64,000 bases of DNA, taken from Leptolinea sp. UBA5203. Lineage in GTDB: Bacteria > Chloroflexota > Anaerolineae > Anaerolineales > Anaerolineaceae. Below the pieces are notes generated by a model, which saw nothing but the letters and a program-made list of their open reading frames with translations, had not been told where the DNA came from and searched no databases. Each line of letters starts with the position of its first letter. Within the stretch, counting starts at the first letter, position 1. Position numbers and translations under genes: made by a program. Shown in pieces: positions 25,204 to 33,495 of this stretch. The stretch covers positions 26,672 to 90,671 of the forward strand of contig DHVR01000056.1 in NCBI GenBank assembly GCA_002412765.1, in the 5' to 3' direction.

Positions 25204-27234
25204 ATGGTATCTCCGCTCTCAATTAAAGAGTTAAGAGTTGTAAAAAATAAAGCCCGTGAATTTATTAAAAGCCGACAAATTGAAAAGGCTTTGATTATCT
25301 ATGCGCGAATATTAAAGTTGTTTCCTGATGATCTCGAATCCTTATTGATGCTGGGGGATGCCTGTCTGGTTCGACGAGATCGCGAGCGAGCGATTAAATT
25401 CTATACCAGGGCGTATGAACTGGCTTCCTGGCGGGATGATATCATCCGCCGTTTGGAGATTGCCAACGAACCCATTCGATTTACGAATTTTGAAGGAATC
25501 CAACAAGAGCAAAATCTTGATCCATCCACAGAGCAGGTTATGGTGGAGGGTCTTAATGAGAGTTCCTCGATTGTACAAGATGAAACCATTCTCCTGAAGA
25601 GCAGCGATACACCCATTCAGGCTGATGATGCACACACTGAAGAAAGGAATTCTGAAGGAGAGGCAAAGCATCTTGACTTGGATTCTACATTCGAGATGAT
25701 CCTGCCGGATTCGGAAATTGAAGGATCTCTGCAAACCAGCGAGAACGTTCCTGAAACAGATATTGATCCTGAACCAGGGATCAATGAAGCTGTTGATGAG
25801 GTAAATCCAGAAGCAAACCCTAGGCTTGGGGAAAAGGCATTTGCTGATCTAATCAATAACGTATCCAAAGATATTTCATCCTCCCAAGCAGATGATCCTG
25901 TCTCCATGCAGGAAATTCGCAAGAAAATTCCCATTGAAAAGCTGCGTCAAAAGATTTCTGATGATCAGGTGCAAAGTGCCAATGATTTAATGGATTCGAT
26001 TCTGCAGAGTCAGAGCCCTTCCAAAGTCGTTGCGGATCATTTGGAAGATCTGGATGATTTATTGCCCGCTTTAATTGAAATGAATATTCGTCAAAGCCGA
26101 ACCCAGGGCAGACCGGATTTGGCGGAAGCCCTCGAAGAGATTCTTTCTGATGTCTTGTTCAATGTGGAAGGGTTTGAAGAAGAAGAGCTGCTTTCTATTA
26201 CAAAGCCTATCAATATCAATCTGGATACAGCACCGACCATTATTGTTGATGGGGTTAACTCGAAGGAATCCCCGTTTCGCTTATATCATATCCAAAGTGC
26301 ATTAGCTGAGGCAGGCTATAACATCATCGCCTGGAATAATCAGGAAGAAGCCAGCCGTGAACTACACAGTGCTGATTTTGTTTTGTTGCATAACCCTCAT
26401 TGTCAGCAGAAATTTATTAAAATGCTGGCGGAACGTGCCGGAATCAATAAACCAACCATTGTGGATTTGGACATCGATTTTCGAACCATGCCAATTTACC
26501 ATCCGGATTATCTATCCATGGGGATGAATTCAAGTGATCAATTTAGAGCCTACACCACCGTTTTGCAATTGGCTGACTTGATTACAGTTGGGAGTTCTTA
26601 TTCCACAAAATTGCTGGTTGAAGAAGGCTTGAATGCCGTTTATATGCCAGAGATGTGGAATTCGGAAAATGAGTTATGGTCAAAACATAGCAATGAGCGA
26701 GATACATTAAACATAGGGGTAATGGCCATTACTGGGCAATTAGCGGATATTGCTGAAGTTCGCCGTGGAATTGTGCGGGTTATCCGTGAGTTTCCACAGA
26801 CCAGACTTGTAGTAACCGGTGACGCGGATGCTTATCGACTTTTTGATAATTTACCGGAAGGAAAAAGAATTTTCTATCCGGATGTCGAACCAGATGATTA
26901 TCCTTATATGTTGTCCCAAATGGATATCATCTTATCCCCTTATGAAATTAGCACGGGAAATAATCATCATTCCGACCGTATCCTGATGGAAGCTGGGATA
27001 AAAAAGATACCTTGGTTAGCCTCGCCAATCCAGTCCTATCAGCGCTGGAATGCAGGTGGCATTTTGGCAGAGAGCATTGAGGATTGGTACTTTGGATTAA
27101 AAAAATTGATTTTGGATCCTCAAGCAAGACTGCGTTTGGGTGATGCTGGGTATAACAAAGCCAAGGACCGTGAGGTTAAGAGTATCAGTAGTTTATGGGA
27201 ACAAAACATAAAACAGATTTTAGAGGTAGTTTGA
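25204..27234 (+). CDS. TPR plus glycosyltransferase-like protein (candidate flagellin modifier)
   Basis: A 676-residue soluble protein. Residues about 10-85 form TPR-like helices (AREFIKSRQIEKALIIYARI, then LGDACLVRRDRERAIKFYTRA). A long acidic, low-complexity linker follows (about 90-270). The C-terminal third (about 350-676) resembles a GT-B fold glycosyltransferase: TIVDLDIDFRTMP, then NIGVMAITGQ, LVVTGDADAY, and a donor-site-like region SDRILMEAGIKKIPWLASP. It shares that end pattern with the next gene. TPR-linked glycosyltransferases near flagellin genes often glycosylate flagellin, and fliC lies 2.2 kb downstream. The acceptor and sugar are unknown. Confidence 0.7.
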   Translation: MVSPLSIKELRVVKNKAREFIKSRQIEKALIIYARILKLFPDDLESLLMLGDACLVRRDRERAIKFYTRAYELASWRDDIIRRLEIANEPIRFTNFEGIQQEQNLDPSTEQVMVEGLNESSSIVQDETILLKSSDTPIQADDAHTEERNSEGEAKHLDLDSTFEMILPDSEIEGSLQTSENVPETDIDPEPGINEAVDEVNPEANPRLGEKAFADLINNVSKDISSSQADDPVSMQEIRKKIPIEKLRQKISDDQVQSANDLMDSILQSQSPSKVVADHLEDLDDLLPALIEMNIRQSRTQGRPDLAEALEEILSDVLFNVEGFEEEELLSITKPININLDTAPTIIVDGVNSKESPFRLYHIQSALAEAGYNIIAWNNQEEASRELHSADFVLLHNPHCQQKFIKMLAERAGINKPTIVDLDIDFRTMPIYHPDYLSMGMNSSDQFRAYTTVLQLADLITVGSSYSTKLLVEEGLNAVYMPEMWNSENELWSKHSNERDTLNIGVMAITGQLADIAEVRRGIVRVIREFPQTRLVVTGDADAYRLFDNLPEGKRIFYPDVEPDDYPYMLSQMDIILSPYEISTGNNHHSDRILMEAGIKKIPWLASPIQSYQRWNAGGILAESIEDWYFGLKKLILDPQARLRLGDAGYNKAKDREVKSISSLWEQNIKQILEVV

Positions 27235-27238
27235 GGAT

Positions 27239-28318
27239 ATGATCATTACCTATGTGTATCCGAATGAACCCGAAAATTGGGAAAACATAGAATGGCGTTG
27301 CATGGTACCCGCAGCGGCCATTAATCGTACGGGTATTCACAAGGCCAATCTTTTATCGGATAGTGAATTTTCTAATAATTCAAATGATTGCATTAATGCC
27401 TGTCTCGAAAGCGATATCATTATCATATATAGAAAAGTGTACGGGAAGGTAATTACAGCTATCCATCATTGGCAGGCACGAGAGAAAACCATCATTGTTG
27501 ATTTTGATGAAGCGTATCAACTATTGGATCCTGAATCTGATGAATACCATTTTTGGTTTGATGGTATTCATGGTAACAAAGAAAATGCCATTCGCTATAT
27601 CTCACCAGCTCCTTTAACACAGTTCAAATGGGGTTTGAAATTAGTGGATGGGATCACCGTACCCTCCAATCGATTGGCAAAGGATTGGATTAATTTCAAC
27701 GAGATTGGGATTATTCCAAACTATATCAATCTTGATAGTTATATCGCAGGGCAACGGAAAATAAATAAAAGCAAACTGGTTATCGGTTGGCATGGAAAAA
27801 ACAAACAATTACAGAATTTTAAAACCAGCGGTTTGTTTGATGCTCTGGTGAGTGTTTTTGCCCAATCAAAAATGGTTGAGCTTTCCATCTATCTTGACGA
27901 TGAATATAAAACCGATCTTGAATTTGAAAATGATGGACAGGTAAAAATTGTTGAAAATTGCAGAAAAGAAACCTGGCAAGCTGGTTTAACCAGCATTGAC
28001 ATTGGATTGCTGCCTCTATTGGGTGAATTTGATCAACGACAATCCATGCGGACGGCTTTGGAATATCTGGTCATGAAAATTCCATGGATCGCCAGTCAAA
28101 GTTCTGCTTATCATGAAATGGATGGGTATGGCGAGTTTGTTGATAATCAACCGGATTCCTGGAAGAACAAAATAAACGATATGATCCGACACTATGACGC
28201 GTATCGCATAAGTGCCAGCCAGGAACTCTATCTATTGGGGATTGGAAAGTCAGTGGATGAAAACATCCACCGAACTATTGAGCTGTATGAGAGAATCATC
28301 ACATCCAAAAAAAGTTAA
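27239..28318 (+). CDS. Glycosyltransferase-like protein
   Basis: A 359-residue soluble protein related to the C-terminal part of its upstream neighbour. Shared features are an acidic IIVDFDEAYQLLDPES block, VIGWHGKNKQLQNF at the start of the second lobe and MKIPWIASQSSAYHEM, which lines up with the IKKIPWLASP region next door. This supports a GT-B-type glycosyltransferase arising by duplication. It begins 4 bases after the preceding stop with GAGG upstream, so the two are co-translated. Flagellin or another surface protein is the suspected acceptor from context only. Confidence 0.65.
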   Translation: MIITYVYPNEPENWENIEWRCMVPAAAINRTGIHKANLLSDSEFSNNSNDCINACLESDIIIIYRKVYGKVITAIHHWQAREKTIIVDFDEAYQLLDPESDEYHFWFDGIHGNKENAIRYISPAPLTQFKWGLKLVDGITVPSNRLAKDWINFNEIGIIPNYINLDSYIAGQRKINKSKLVIGWHGKNKQLQNFKTSGLFDALVSVFAQSKMVELSIYLDDEYKTDLEFENDGQVKIVENCRKETWQAGLTSIDIGLLPLLGEFDQRQSMRTALEYLVMKIPWIASQSSAYHEMDGYGEFVDNQPDSWKNKINDMIRHYDAYRISASQELYLLGIGKSVDENIHRTIELYERIITSKKS

Positions 28319-28342
28319 ATTTTGGATTGTTCGGGAGGAAGT

Positions 28343-29191
28343 ATGAACTTCAATGGTAATAACATGAAAAAAGTACATCGTGAGTTTGATGATGATGTAT
28401 CCGATGATAATTTAGTCAACCCTGCGATGGTGAAAATTCCAGCCGGTTGGTTTTGGATGGGAACAAGCAAAAAACAGGTCCGGTATATGTATTTGCGCGA
28501 GGAGTGGGCTGAACAGTGGCATGCGGAAGGCATGTTCTTTATCGAACAGCCTCAACACCGGCTTTACTTAGAAGACTATGAGATGGGTAAATACCTGGTC
28601 ACCAATATCGAATACCATCGTTTCGTTTGGGAAAGTAATCATCGGGTGCCCCGTGACTGGATTGGTTTCAATTTTCCGGATGGAAAAGCCAAACATCCGG
28701 TGGTAGGCATCTCCTATGATGACGCCATTAAATATTGCCAATGGTTATCCGCTGAGACGGGATGGGATTATCGATTACCCAATGAAGCAGAATGGGAACG
28801 GGCAGCCAGAGGGGATAAACCCAGAATTTATCCTTGGGGCGACTTTTTTGATCCCTGGCGCTGCAACACTTTGGACAGCGGAAAAGGGGATACAACCCCT
28901 GTAGGCAACTATTCGCCCGCTGGCGACACGGTGGAAGGGGTTGTAGATATGGTTGGCAACGTTTGGGAGTGGACATCCAGTTATCTGAGAGATTATCCCT
29001 TTGATGTCAATGCAGATCCGCCAATGCCGGGAGATATGACCCGCATCGTGGTTCGCGGCGGCGCCTGGTATTATAGTAAGAAGCTGGCCCGCTGCTCGTC
29101 ACGGGAAGGGATGCTGCGTGATTACACATCCAACTCTCTCGGTTTTCGCATTGTGCGCATTCCTAAATCAGATAATTCGGATAATGGGTAG
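28343..29191 (+). CDS. Formylglycine-generating-enzyme-fold (SUMF1-like) protein
   Basis: A 282-residue protein of the FGE/sulfatase-modifying-factor fold: MVKIPAGWFWMGT, HPVVGISYDDAIKYCQWLS, YRLPNEAEWERAARG, DMVGNVWEWTSS and the closing VRGGAWYYSKKLARCSSREG then NSLGFRIVR. The catalytic Cys pair of true FGE is incomplete: the first position is in YY and only one Cys (LARC) remains. Standard formylglycine formation is therefore doubtful. Members of this fold serve many other roles. ATG at 28343 is chosen for GGGAGG upstream. It ends the glycosyltransferase cassette, 208 bases before fliC. Confidence 0.82.
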   Translation: MNFNGNNMKKVHREFDDDVSDDNLVNPAMVKIPAGWFWMGTSKKQVRYMYLREEWAEQWHAEGMFFIEQPQHRLYLEDYEMGKYLVTNIEYHRFVWESNHRVPRDWIGFNFPDGKAKHPVVGISYDDAIKYCQWLSAETGWDYRLPNEAEWERAARGDKPRIYPWGDFFDPWRCNTLDSGKGDTTPVGNYSPAGDTVEGVVDMVGNVWEWTSSYLRDYPFDVNADPPMPGDMTRIVVRGGAWYYSKKLARCSSREGMLRDYTSNSLGFRIVRIPKSDNSDNG

Positions 29192-29219
29192 ACCTTTAGA
29201 CGATTTTTACGTGGGTCGC

Positions 29220-29246
29220 TAAAGTTTTTTCAAATCAAGGCGATAA
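29220..29246 (+). promoter_or_regulatory. Sigma-28 promoter P1 of fliC
   Basis: TAAA at 29220-29223, a 15-base spacer, then GGCGATAA at 29239-29246, one mismatch from the sigma-28 -10 box GCCGATAA. It is the distal of two tandem promoters upstream of flagellin and would give a leader of about 145 bases. Confidence 0.75.
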
Positions 29247-29303
29247 CGTATAATGAGATTTGAATTACGGAGGTGAATAAAGGAACGAATAAACCCTTTG
29301 ACC

Positions 29304-29330
29304 TAAAGTAATGAAAAAACTTGTCGATAA
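29304..29330 (+). promoter_or_regulatory. Sigma-28 promoter P2 of fliC
   Basis: TAAA at 29304-29307, a 15-base spacer, then GTCGATAA at 29323-29330. It has the same geometry as P1 and lies 84 bases downstream of it. The resulting leader would be about 60 bases and still includes the GGA-loop hairpin at 29349-29377. Confidence 0.7.
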
Positions 29331-29348
29331 TAAAGAATGGTAACGTAA

Positions 29349-29377
29349 TTTTCCCAGGGTAAGGATGCCCTGGAAAA
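29349..29377 (+). promoter_or_regulatory. Predicted CsrA-binding hairpin in the fliC leader
   Basis: TTTTCC-C-AGGG (29349-29359) pairs with CCCTGGAAAA (29368-29377), leaving a one-base bulge and the loop TAAGGATG. The loop matches the AAGGAUG core of the CsrA consensus with GGA exposed. A second GGA lies in the Shine-Dalgarno GGAGG at 29389-29393, 26 bases away. A hairpin-loop site plus a Shine-Dalgarno site is the arrangement known from the Bacillus flagellin leader. Confidence 0.65.
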
Positions 29378-29399
29378 GCCAAAAACATGGAGGTTTATA

Positions 29400-30686
29400 A
29401 TGGCTCAAGCAGATTTAACTCGTGTAGCAAGTAACATCGGTGCTCTCAATTCCTTATGGGCGTTGCAAGGCATCAACCGTCAATTGGGTGTTCATCAGAC
29501 CCGATTATCAACCGGTAAACGGATCAACTCAGCCTCTGACGATCCCGCCGGCTTAACCATTGCCACCAAATTGAAAAGCCGTTCAGAAGGTTTGGGCGTA
29601 GCGCTGGGTAACATCGGCGATGCCAAGAACTTACTGGCCGTAGCAGAAGGTGGTATCGGCCGTATTACCGACATTATGATTTCCATGAAGAACAAAGCTG
29701 CCCAAGCAGCCAGTGACACCATGGGCACCGCAGAACGCACCGCCATCAAGGAACAATTGACCGCTTACGCCAACCAGATTGACGATATCGTCGAACAAAC
29801 TACCTGGAACGGCAATAAATTGATCGATGGTTCTTATGATGTGCCTTCCTTAAGCTTCCAAACTGGTGCCGATGCCGCCGATACTACGACCGTCAATGGT
29901 CTGATCAATCTGCGTGCTTCTACTGGTGGTATTGGTGGATCACTGGGTGTCGCTACTGTTGTTGGCGGAGCTGTCAGCGTAAGTGGTATCATGGACTTTG
30001 GTAACGTATTAACCAATGGCAGCGAAGCCGTATGGTCTGTAGATGTTGACGGTAAAGGCAGCAATACCACACTCAATGCACTGACCCCGGGTACTTATCA
30101 GGTTGAAATTATCGCCGGTGGTACATTGGGCAGCACGTCCACAATTCAGTTGAAAGACTCCGATGGCAACGCTGTTACCATTGATGCGGACGGCGTAGGC
30201 GCTGGTGCAACCGGTTCCATTTCCGGTACTGTCAACTTTGGCGCAGCGGGTTTGACCAGTTATGACTTTGGTAATGGCATCACACTCGGTGTCAATCGCG
30301 GTATGGCCAATGGTACCTATACAGCATCCTTTACAGTTGAAGATGATGGCGAAACCTATGATGTATTGACACAGGGTGCCACAGGTTCTGCACTGGTAAC
30401 CGCAGGAGATTATCGTGACCTGATGACTTACCTCGAAGGCAAACTGGACACCGTCAATGCTCAAATGGCGAAAATTGGTGCCTTTACCGGACGTTTGACC
30501 TTCAAGGAAGATCAGGTAATGGCTTCCCAGATCAATGTCGAAGCTTCTTACAACCGTATCATGAATGCCAATATGGCCGAAGAACAGGTAAATGCCAGCA
30601 AATTCCTCATTTTGCAGCAGACCTCCATCGCCATGTTAGGACAGGCAAACCAGGCTCCTCAATTCTTGCTCTCCCTGTTCCGCTAG
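29400..30686 (+). CDS. fliC: Flagellin FliC
   Basis: A 428-residue filament protein. The conserved N-terminal D0/D1 part (1 to about 150) has LSTGKRINSASDDPAGLTIA and the C-terminal part (about 350-428) has ASYNRIMNANMAEEQVNASK and ends QFLLSLFR. The middle (about 150-345) is a Gly/Thr/Ala-rich, surface-exposed D2/D3 region without Cys, rich in Ser and Thr that could carry glycans. GGAGG precedes the ATG. Two sigma-28 promoters and a predicted CsrA hairpin lie in its leader. It is the only flagellin gene in the window. Its codons look more C-ending than those of neighbouring genes, fitting high expression. Confidence 0.97.
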   Translation: MAQADLTRVASNIGALNSLWALQGINRQLGVHQTRLSTGKRINSASDDPAGLTIATKLKSRSEGLGVALGNIGDAKNLLAVAEGGIGRITDIMISMKNKAAQAASDTMGTAERTAIKEQLTAYANQIDDIVEQTTWNGNKLIDGSYDVPSLSFQTGADAADTTTVNGLINLRASTGGIGGSLGVATVVGGAVSVSGIMDFGNVLTNGSEAVWSVDVDGKGSNTTLNALTPGTYQVEIIAGGTLGSTSTIQLKDSDGNAVTIDADGVGAGATGSISGTVNFGAAGLTSYDFGNGITLGVNRGMANGTYTASFTVEDDGETYDVLTQGATGSALVTAGDYRDLMTYLEGKLDTVNAQMAKIGAFTGRLTFKEDQVMASQINVEASYNRIMNANMAEEQVNASKFLILQQTSIAMLGQANQAPQFLLSLFR

Positions 30687-30728
30687 GATCAAGTCAGCAA
30701 GAACGGTTCACAATAAAACAGCACGAAT

Positions 30729-30753
30729 GGGGGCACTTTTTACAAGTGCCCCC
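30729..30753 (+). terminator. Strong hairpin after fliC
   Basis: GGGGGCACTT (30729-30738) and AAGTGCCCCC (30744-30753) form a perfect 10-bp stem with a 5-base loop, 43 bases after the fliC stop. Only two T residues follow directly; a T-run comes some 25 bases later. It likely ends or stabilises the abundant flagellin transcript. Confidence 0.7.
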
Positions 30754-30828
30754 TTGATCCTCATCTATGGCATCATTATTTTTTTCCATAAATTATCATT
30801 GATTCAATTCTGAAATTGGAGGCACACC

Positions 30829-32565
30829 ATGGCAATCTCTTCTACCGGCACCGCAAATTTGGATAGCTATTATCAACAGTTGGTGAATTTACAAATTTCC
30901 AACGAGCAAAAGCCCATGGATGCTGTCACAAAACAGGTGGATACGTTAAAAATTCAAAAGGCGCTTTATACGGACCTGAAAGGCAAGTTTGATGCCCTGC
31001 AAAGCGCCATCAAAGCATTGCTCCGTTCTGATTCCTTTTATTCTATGACCCCTGGACGCAGTGTGAGTATCAACACCAGTGCCTCACAGGGCGTGATCAG
31101 TGCCACAGCCGGTTCAGGCGCGATTGTTGGAAATTACGCGATCAATGTTACCACCCTGGCCAGAGGCCAGAAAGCCCGTTCCGACCAACAGGCTTATAGT
31201 GATCAAGGTCTCAATCTGAGCGGCACCTTTGTTATTGGCGGTGGCGCCAGTCGCAGTGTATCGGGTAGTACCGCCAATGATACCGTTAGCGGTATCATTG
31301 AAAACAATGGTCTGATTAGCGGACAAAAAGAATTGGGAAGCGGGAATTATTCAGTTGAAACCCGCCAAAATGAAGGCGTCTGGCAATTTCGACTGGTGGA
31401 CGCCAATGGAACAGCCATCAACATTCGGAACGCCAGTTCAACGGATGATAGTTTAACGACCAATTGGCAAGCCATTCCAACCGGCGGCGGTAATTACAAT
31501 ACGGGTCGCGGCCTGAGTTTTGATTTTGGCGCGATCCCCGGTTTGTACTCAGCCAAGTACCGTAATGATGGCGCACCCACTACAACCTATACGGCCAAAG
31601 GTGCAAGTATCGCAGTTTCAGAGGCGGACTCGTTAAATGCGATCGCGGAAAAAATAAATAATGGCGTTTATGCTGCGGGGAATGAAATCAGCGCGACCAT
31701 TGTGGATAAGCAATTAATCATCCAGACTACCAACACTGGAGCTACCAAAACAATCTCAGCGGCCGACATTGGCACAGACACCGTACTGCAAAGCTTGGGG
31801 GTCCTGAGCAGCCCTGGGGTTTATAAAAATTATGCTGCTGGCACAGATTCTGGCAAAAATGCCGTATTTACCGTCAATGGTTTAACAGTGGAACGATCCA
31901 GTAATACGGCCATTACGGATGTCATTACCGGTGTTTCTTTAAATATTTTGCCTGGGACAGAAGGGTTGAATGCCACTCTCTCAGTAAATGCCGACAGTAC
32001 CAGTCAAAAAGCCATGGTGGACACCTTTATTGCTAAATTCAATGATGTTTCAAAATATGTCAAATCCAAAATTGCCACGACGAAGAACGAAGATAATACC
32101 TATACCCGCGGCGGGCTGGCTGGGGATATGACATTCCGGTTATTCAGCAGTGACATGTTTGCCACGCTTAATCGTAAATATGAAAATGATGGCAAGTATG
32201 CTTATCTCCGTGATCTGGGTTTGGAATTTAATGATAGCAGTGAGTTAACCATCAAAGACACAGCCAAGCTAACAGAGGCCTTAAAAAACAATTTTCAGGA
32301 TGTGGAACTGTTTTTTGAAAAATTGATGAGTACGATGAACAGCAAGGTGGGTGTTTTTGCCGGTACCAGCGGCTATGTGGAGTCTGCCATCAAAACCAAT
32401 GAAAAACAAGCGACTTTCTATAATAGCCGCATTACAACCATGAAAAGCCAATTGGCTTTACGCAAAACACAATTAACCAATCAATATTTGCTTATGCAGG
32501 CGCAAATAGAAGAAATGACCCGTACACAACAAACATTACAGGCCGGGTTCACTTCCTATGGATAG
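30829..32565 (+). CDS. fliD: Filament cap protein FliD (HAP2)
   Basis: A 578-residue secreted cap protein. The N-terminus DSYYQQLVNLQISNEQKPMD and the following helical segment are FliD_N; the C-terminus holds FliD_C with coiled helices (FYNSRITTMKSQLALRKTQL, then MQAQIEEMTRTQQTLQAGF). FliD caps the growing filament and folds flagellin into place. No clear sigma-28 promoter was found in the 142-base gap before it, so it may depend on read-through past the fliC hairpin or on an unrecognised promoter. TTGGAGG precedes the ATG. Confidence 0.95.
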   Translation: MAISSTGTANLDSYYQQLVNLQISNEQKPMDAVTKQVDTLKIQKALYTDLKGKFDALQSAIKALLRSDSFYSMTPGRSVSINTSASQGVISATAGSGAIVGNYAINVTTLARGQKARSDQQAYSDQGLNLSGTFVIGGGASRSVSGSTANDTVSGIIENNGLISGQKELGSGNYSVETRQNEGVWQFRLVDANGTAINIRNASSTDDSLTTNWQAIPTGGGNYNTGRGLSFDFGAIPGLYSAKYRNDGAPTTTYTAKGASIAVSEADSLNAIAEKINNGVYAAGNEISATIVDKQLIIQTTNTGATKTISAADIGTDTVLQSLGVLSSPGVYKNYAAGTDSGKNAVFTVNGLTVERSSNTAITDVITGVSLNILPGTEGLNATLSVNADSTSQKAMVDTFIAKFNDVSKYVKSKIATTKNEDNTYTRGGLAGDMTFRLFSSDMFATLNRKYENDGKYAYLRDLGLEFNDSSELTIKDTAKLTEALKNNFQDVELFFEKLMSTMNSKVGVFAGTSGYVESAIKTNEKQATFYNSRITTMKSQLALRKTQLTNQYLLMQAQIEEMTRTQQTLQAGFTSYG

Positions 32566-32585
32566 GAAATGGTACAGGATATAAA

Positions 32586-32614
32586 TTCTCAGACAAGGAA
32601 GTCTGAGAAAGGAG
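32586..32614 (+). promoter_or_regulatory. Predicted CsrA-binding hairpin overlapping the flaG ribosome-binding region
   Basis: TTCTCAGAC (32586-32594) and GTCTGAGAA (32601-32609) form a perfect 9-bp stem with the loop AAGGAA. The segment ACAAGGAAGT differs from the CsrA consensus ACARGGAUGU by one base and shows GGA in the loop. The Shine-Dalgarno GGAG at 32611-32614 follows at once, giving two GGA sites 14 bases apart. CsrA bound to both would block flaG translation. Confidence 0.7.
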
Positions 32615-32620
32615 ACCAAA

Positions 32621-32962
32621 ATGTCAGATAAACAGGTAGCCGCAATAAGTCGTGTGGACATGGATGGTTCAAGCCGACTGGCACAGGTTGCTGCTCAAGC
32701 GCAGGAAGCGAGTCAAAAGCAGACTTCTTCGCGAAGAGTTGAAGCAGCAAAACAAGAAGATAAAATTCTTGAACAAGTGAGCCAAAAGTTAAGTCAAACC
32801 TTGACCCCGGTTAACACCAGCTTGAAATTTCAGATCGACGAAGAAACCAATGAGATTACGGTTTTGATTGTGGATCGGGCGACTGACAAAGTATTGCATA
32901 CCATTCCTGCCGAAGCAATCAAGAATTTGCCCGGTGGCAATTTGATGTCATATTTTGCCTAG
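32621..32962 (+). CDS. flaG: FlaG family flagellar protein
   Basis: A 113-residue protein with a polar, helical N-terminal half and the C-terminal FlaG domain (LKFQIDEETNEITVLIVDRA, then DKVLHTIPAEAIKNLPG). FlaG affects filament length in several bacteria. It lies between fliD and fliS, the classical place. A hairpin that looks like a CsrA site covers its ribosome-binding region. Confidence 0.85.
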   Translation: MSDKQVAAISRVDMDGSSRLAQVAAQAQEASQKQTSSRRVEAAKQEDKILEQVSQKLSQTLTPVNTSLKFQIDEETNEITVLIVDRATDKVLHTIPAEAIKNLPGGNLMSYFA

Positions 32963-33000
32963 AGATTTCAAAGCTTTTACAAAATATTTACCGAAACGAC

Positions 33001-33027
33001 TAAAGAAAGCAATGCTGCTGACGATAA
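33001..33027 (+). promoter_or_regulatory. Sigma-28 promoter for fliS
   Basis: TAAA at 33001-33004, a 15-base spacer, then GACGATAA at 33020-33027, one mismatch from GCCGATAA. It lies 47 bases before the fliS ATG, in the 112-base gap after flaG. Confidence 0.72.
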
Positions 33028-33074
33028 GTTAAGCAATACTTCATGGTATCCAAAGCAGTTTAAGGAGAATGACT

Positions 33075-33449
33075 ATGCAGATGGCATACGGAGCTTCACG
33101 ATACAGACAACAGGATGTGGAATCAGCTAGCCCGGTTCGCTTAGTGGTGATGGCTTATGATTTGGCCATTCGTGCCTGTGATCAACAAGATTTTGAAACA
33201 GGATATAAAGCCGTAGTGGCCTTAAGAAATTCTCTGGATATAAATTATCCTGAATTTGTCGCCGGATTGTTGCGCCTTTATCAGTGGGTGATTGATTCCA
33301 TGCGCTCAAGTGATTTTGATGCAGCCAAATCAGTGCTGGTTGAACTTAGGGATGCCTGGTCCACAGTGGAAAAACGGCTGAATGGCATGGATGACGGTAC
33401 TAGCATGACTGTTCCATTGGAAAAAGAATTCTCGATCCGCTCTGTATAG
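33075..33449 (+). CDS. fliS: Flagellin export chaperone FliS
   Basis: A 124-residue helical protein with the FliS pattern YGASRYRQQDVESASPVRLV then MAYDLAIRAC. FliS binds the flagellin C-terminus, keeps it unfolded and delivers it to FlhA. An in-frame ATG at 33069 stands one base after AAGGAG and is too close; ATG at 33075 is preferred. It has its own sigma-28 promoter and is followed by a terminator. Confidence 0.93.
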   Translation: MQMAYGASRYRQQDVESASPVRLVVMAYDLAIRACDQQDFETGYKAVVALRNSLDINYPEFVAGLLRLYQWVIDSMRSSDFDAAKSVLVELRDAWSTVEKRLNGMDDGTSMTVPLEKEFSIRSV

Positions 33450-33495
33450 TTCCTTCACAGCTTTTTTATATCACCTTCATTTTCACTTTACGGTT

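Noticed and set aside
28343..29191. A diversity-generating retroelement target protein, since some have an FGE-like fold.
   Set aside because: No reverse transcriptase, template repeat or near-repeat of the 3' end was seen in the window.
29451..30686. Flagellin gene duplication or phase-variation cassette.
   Set aside because: Only one flagellin gene, with no inverted repeats or recombinase nearby.
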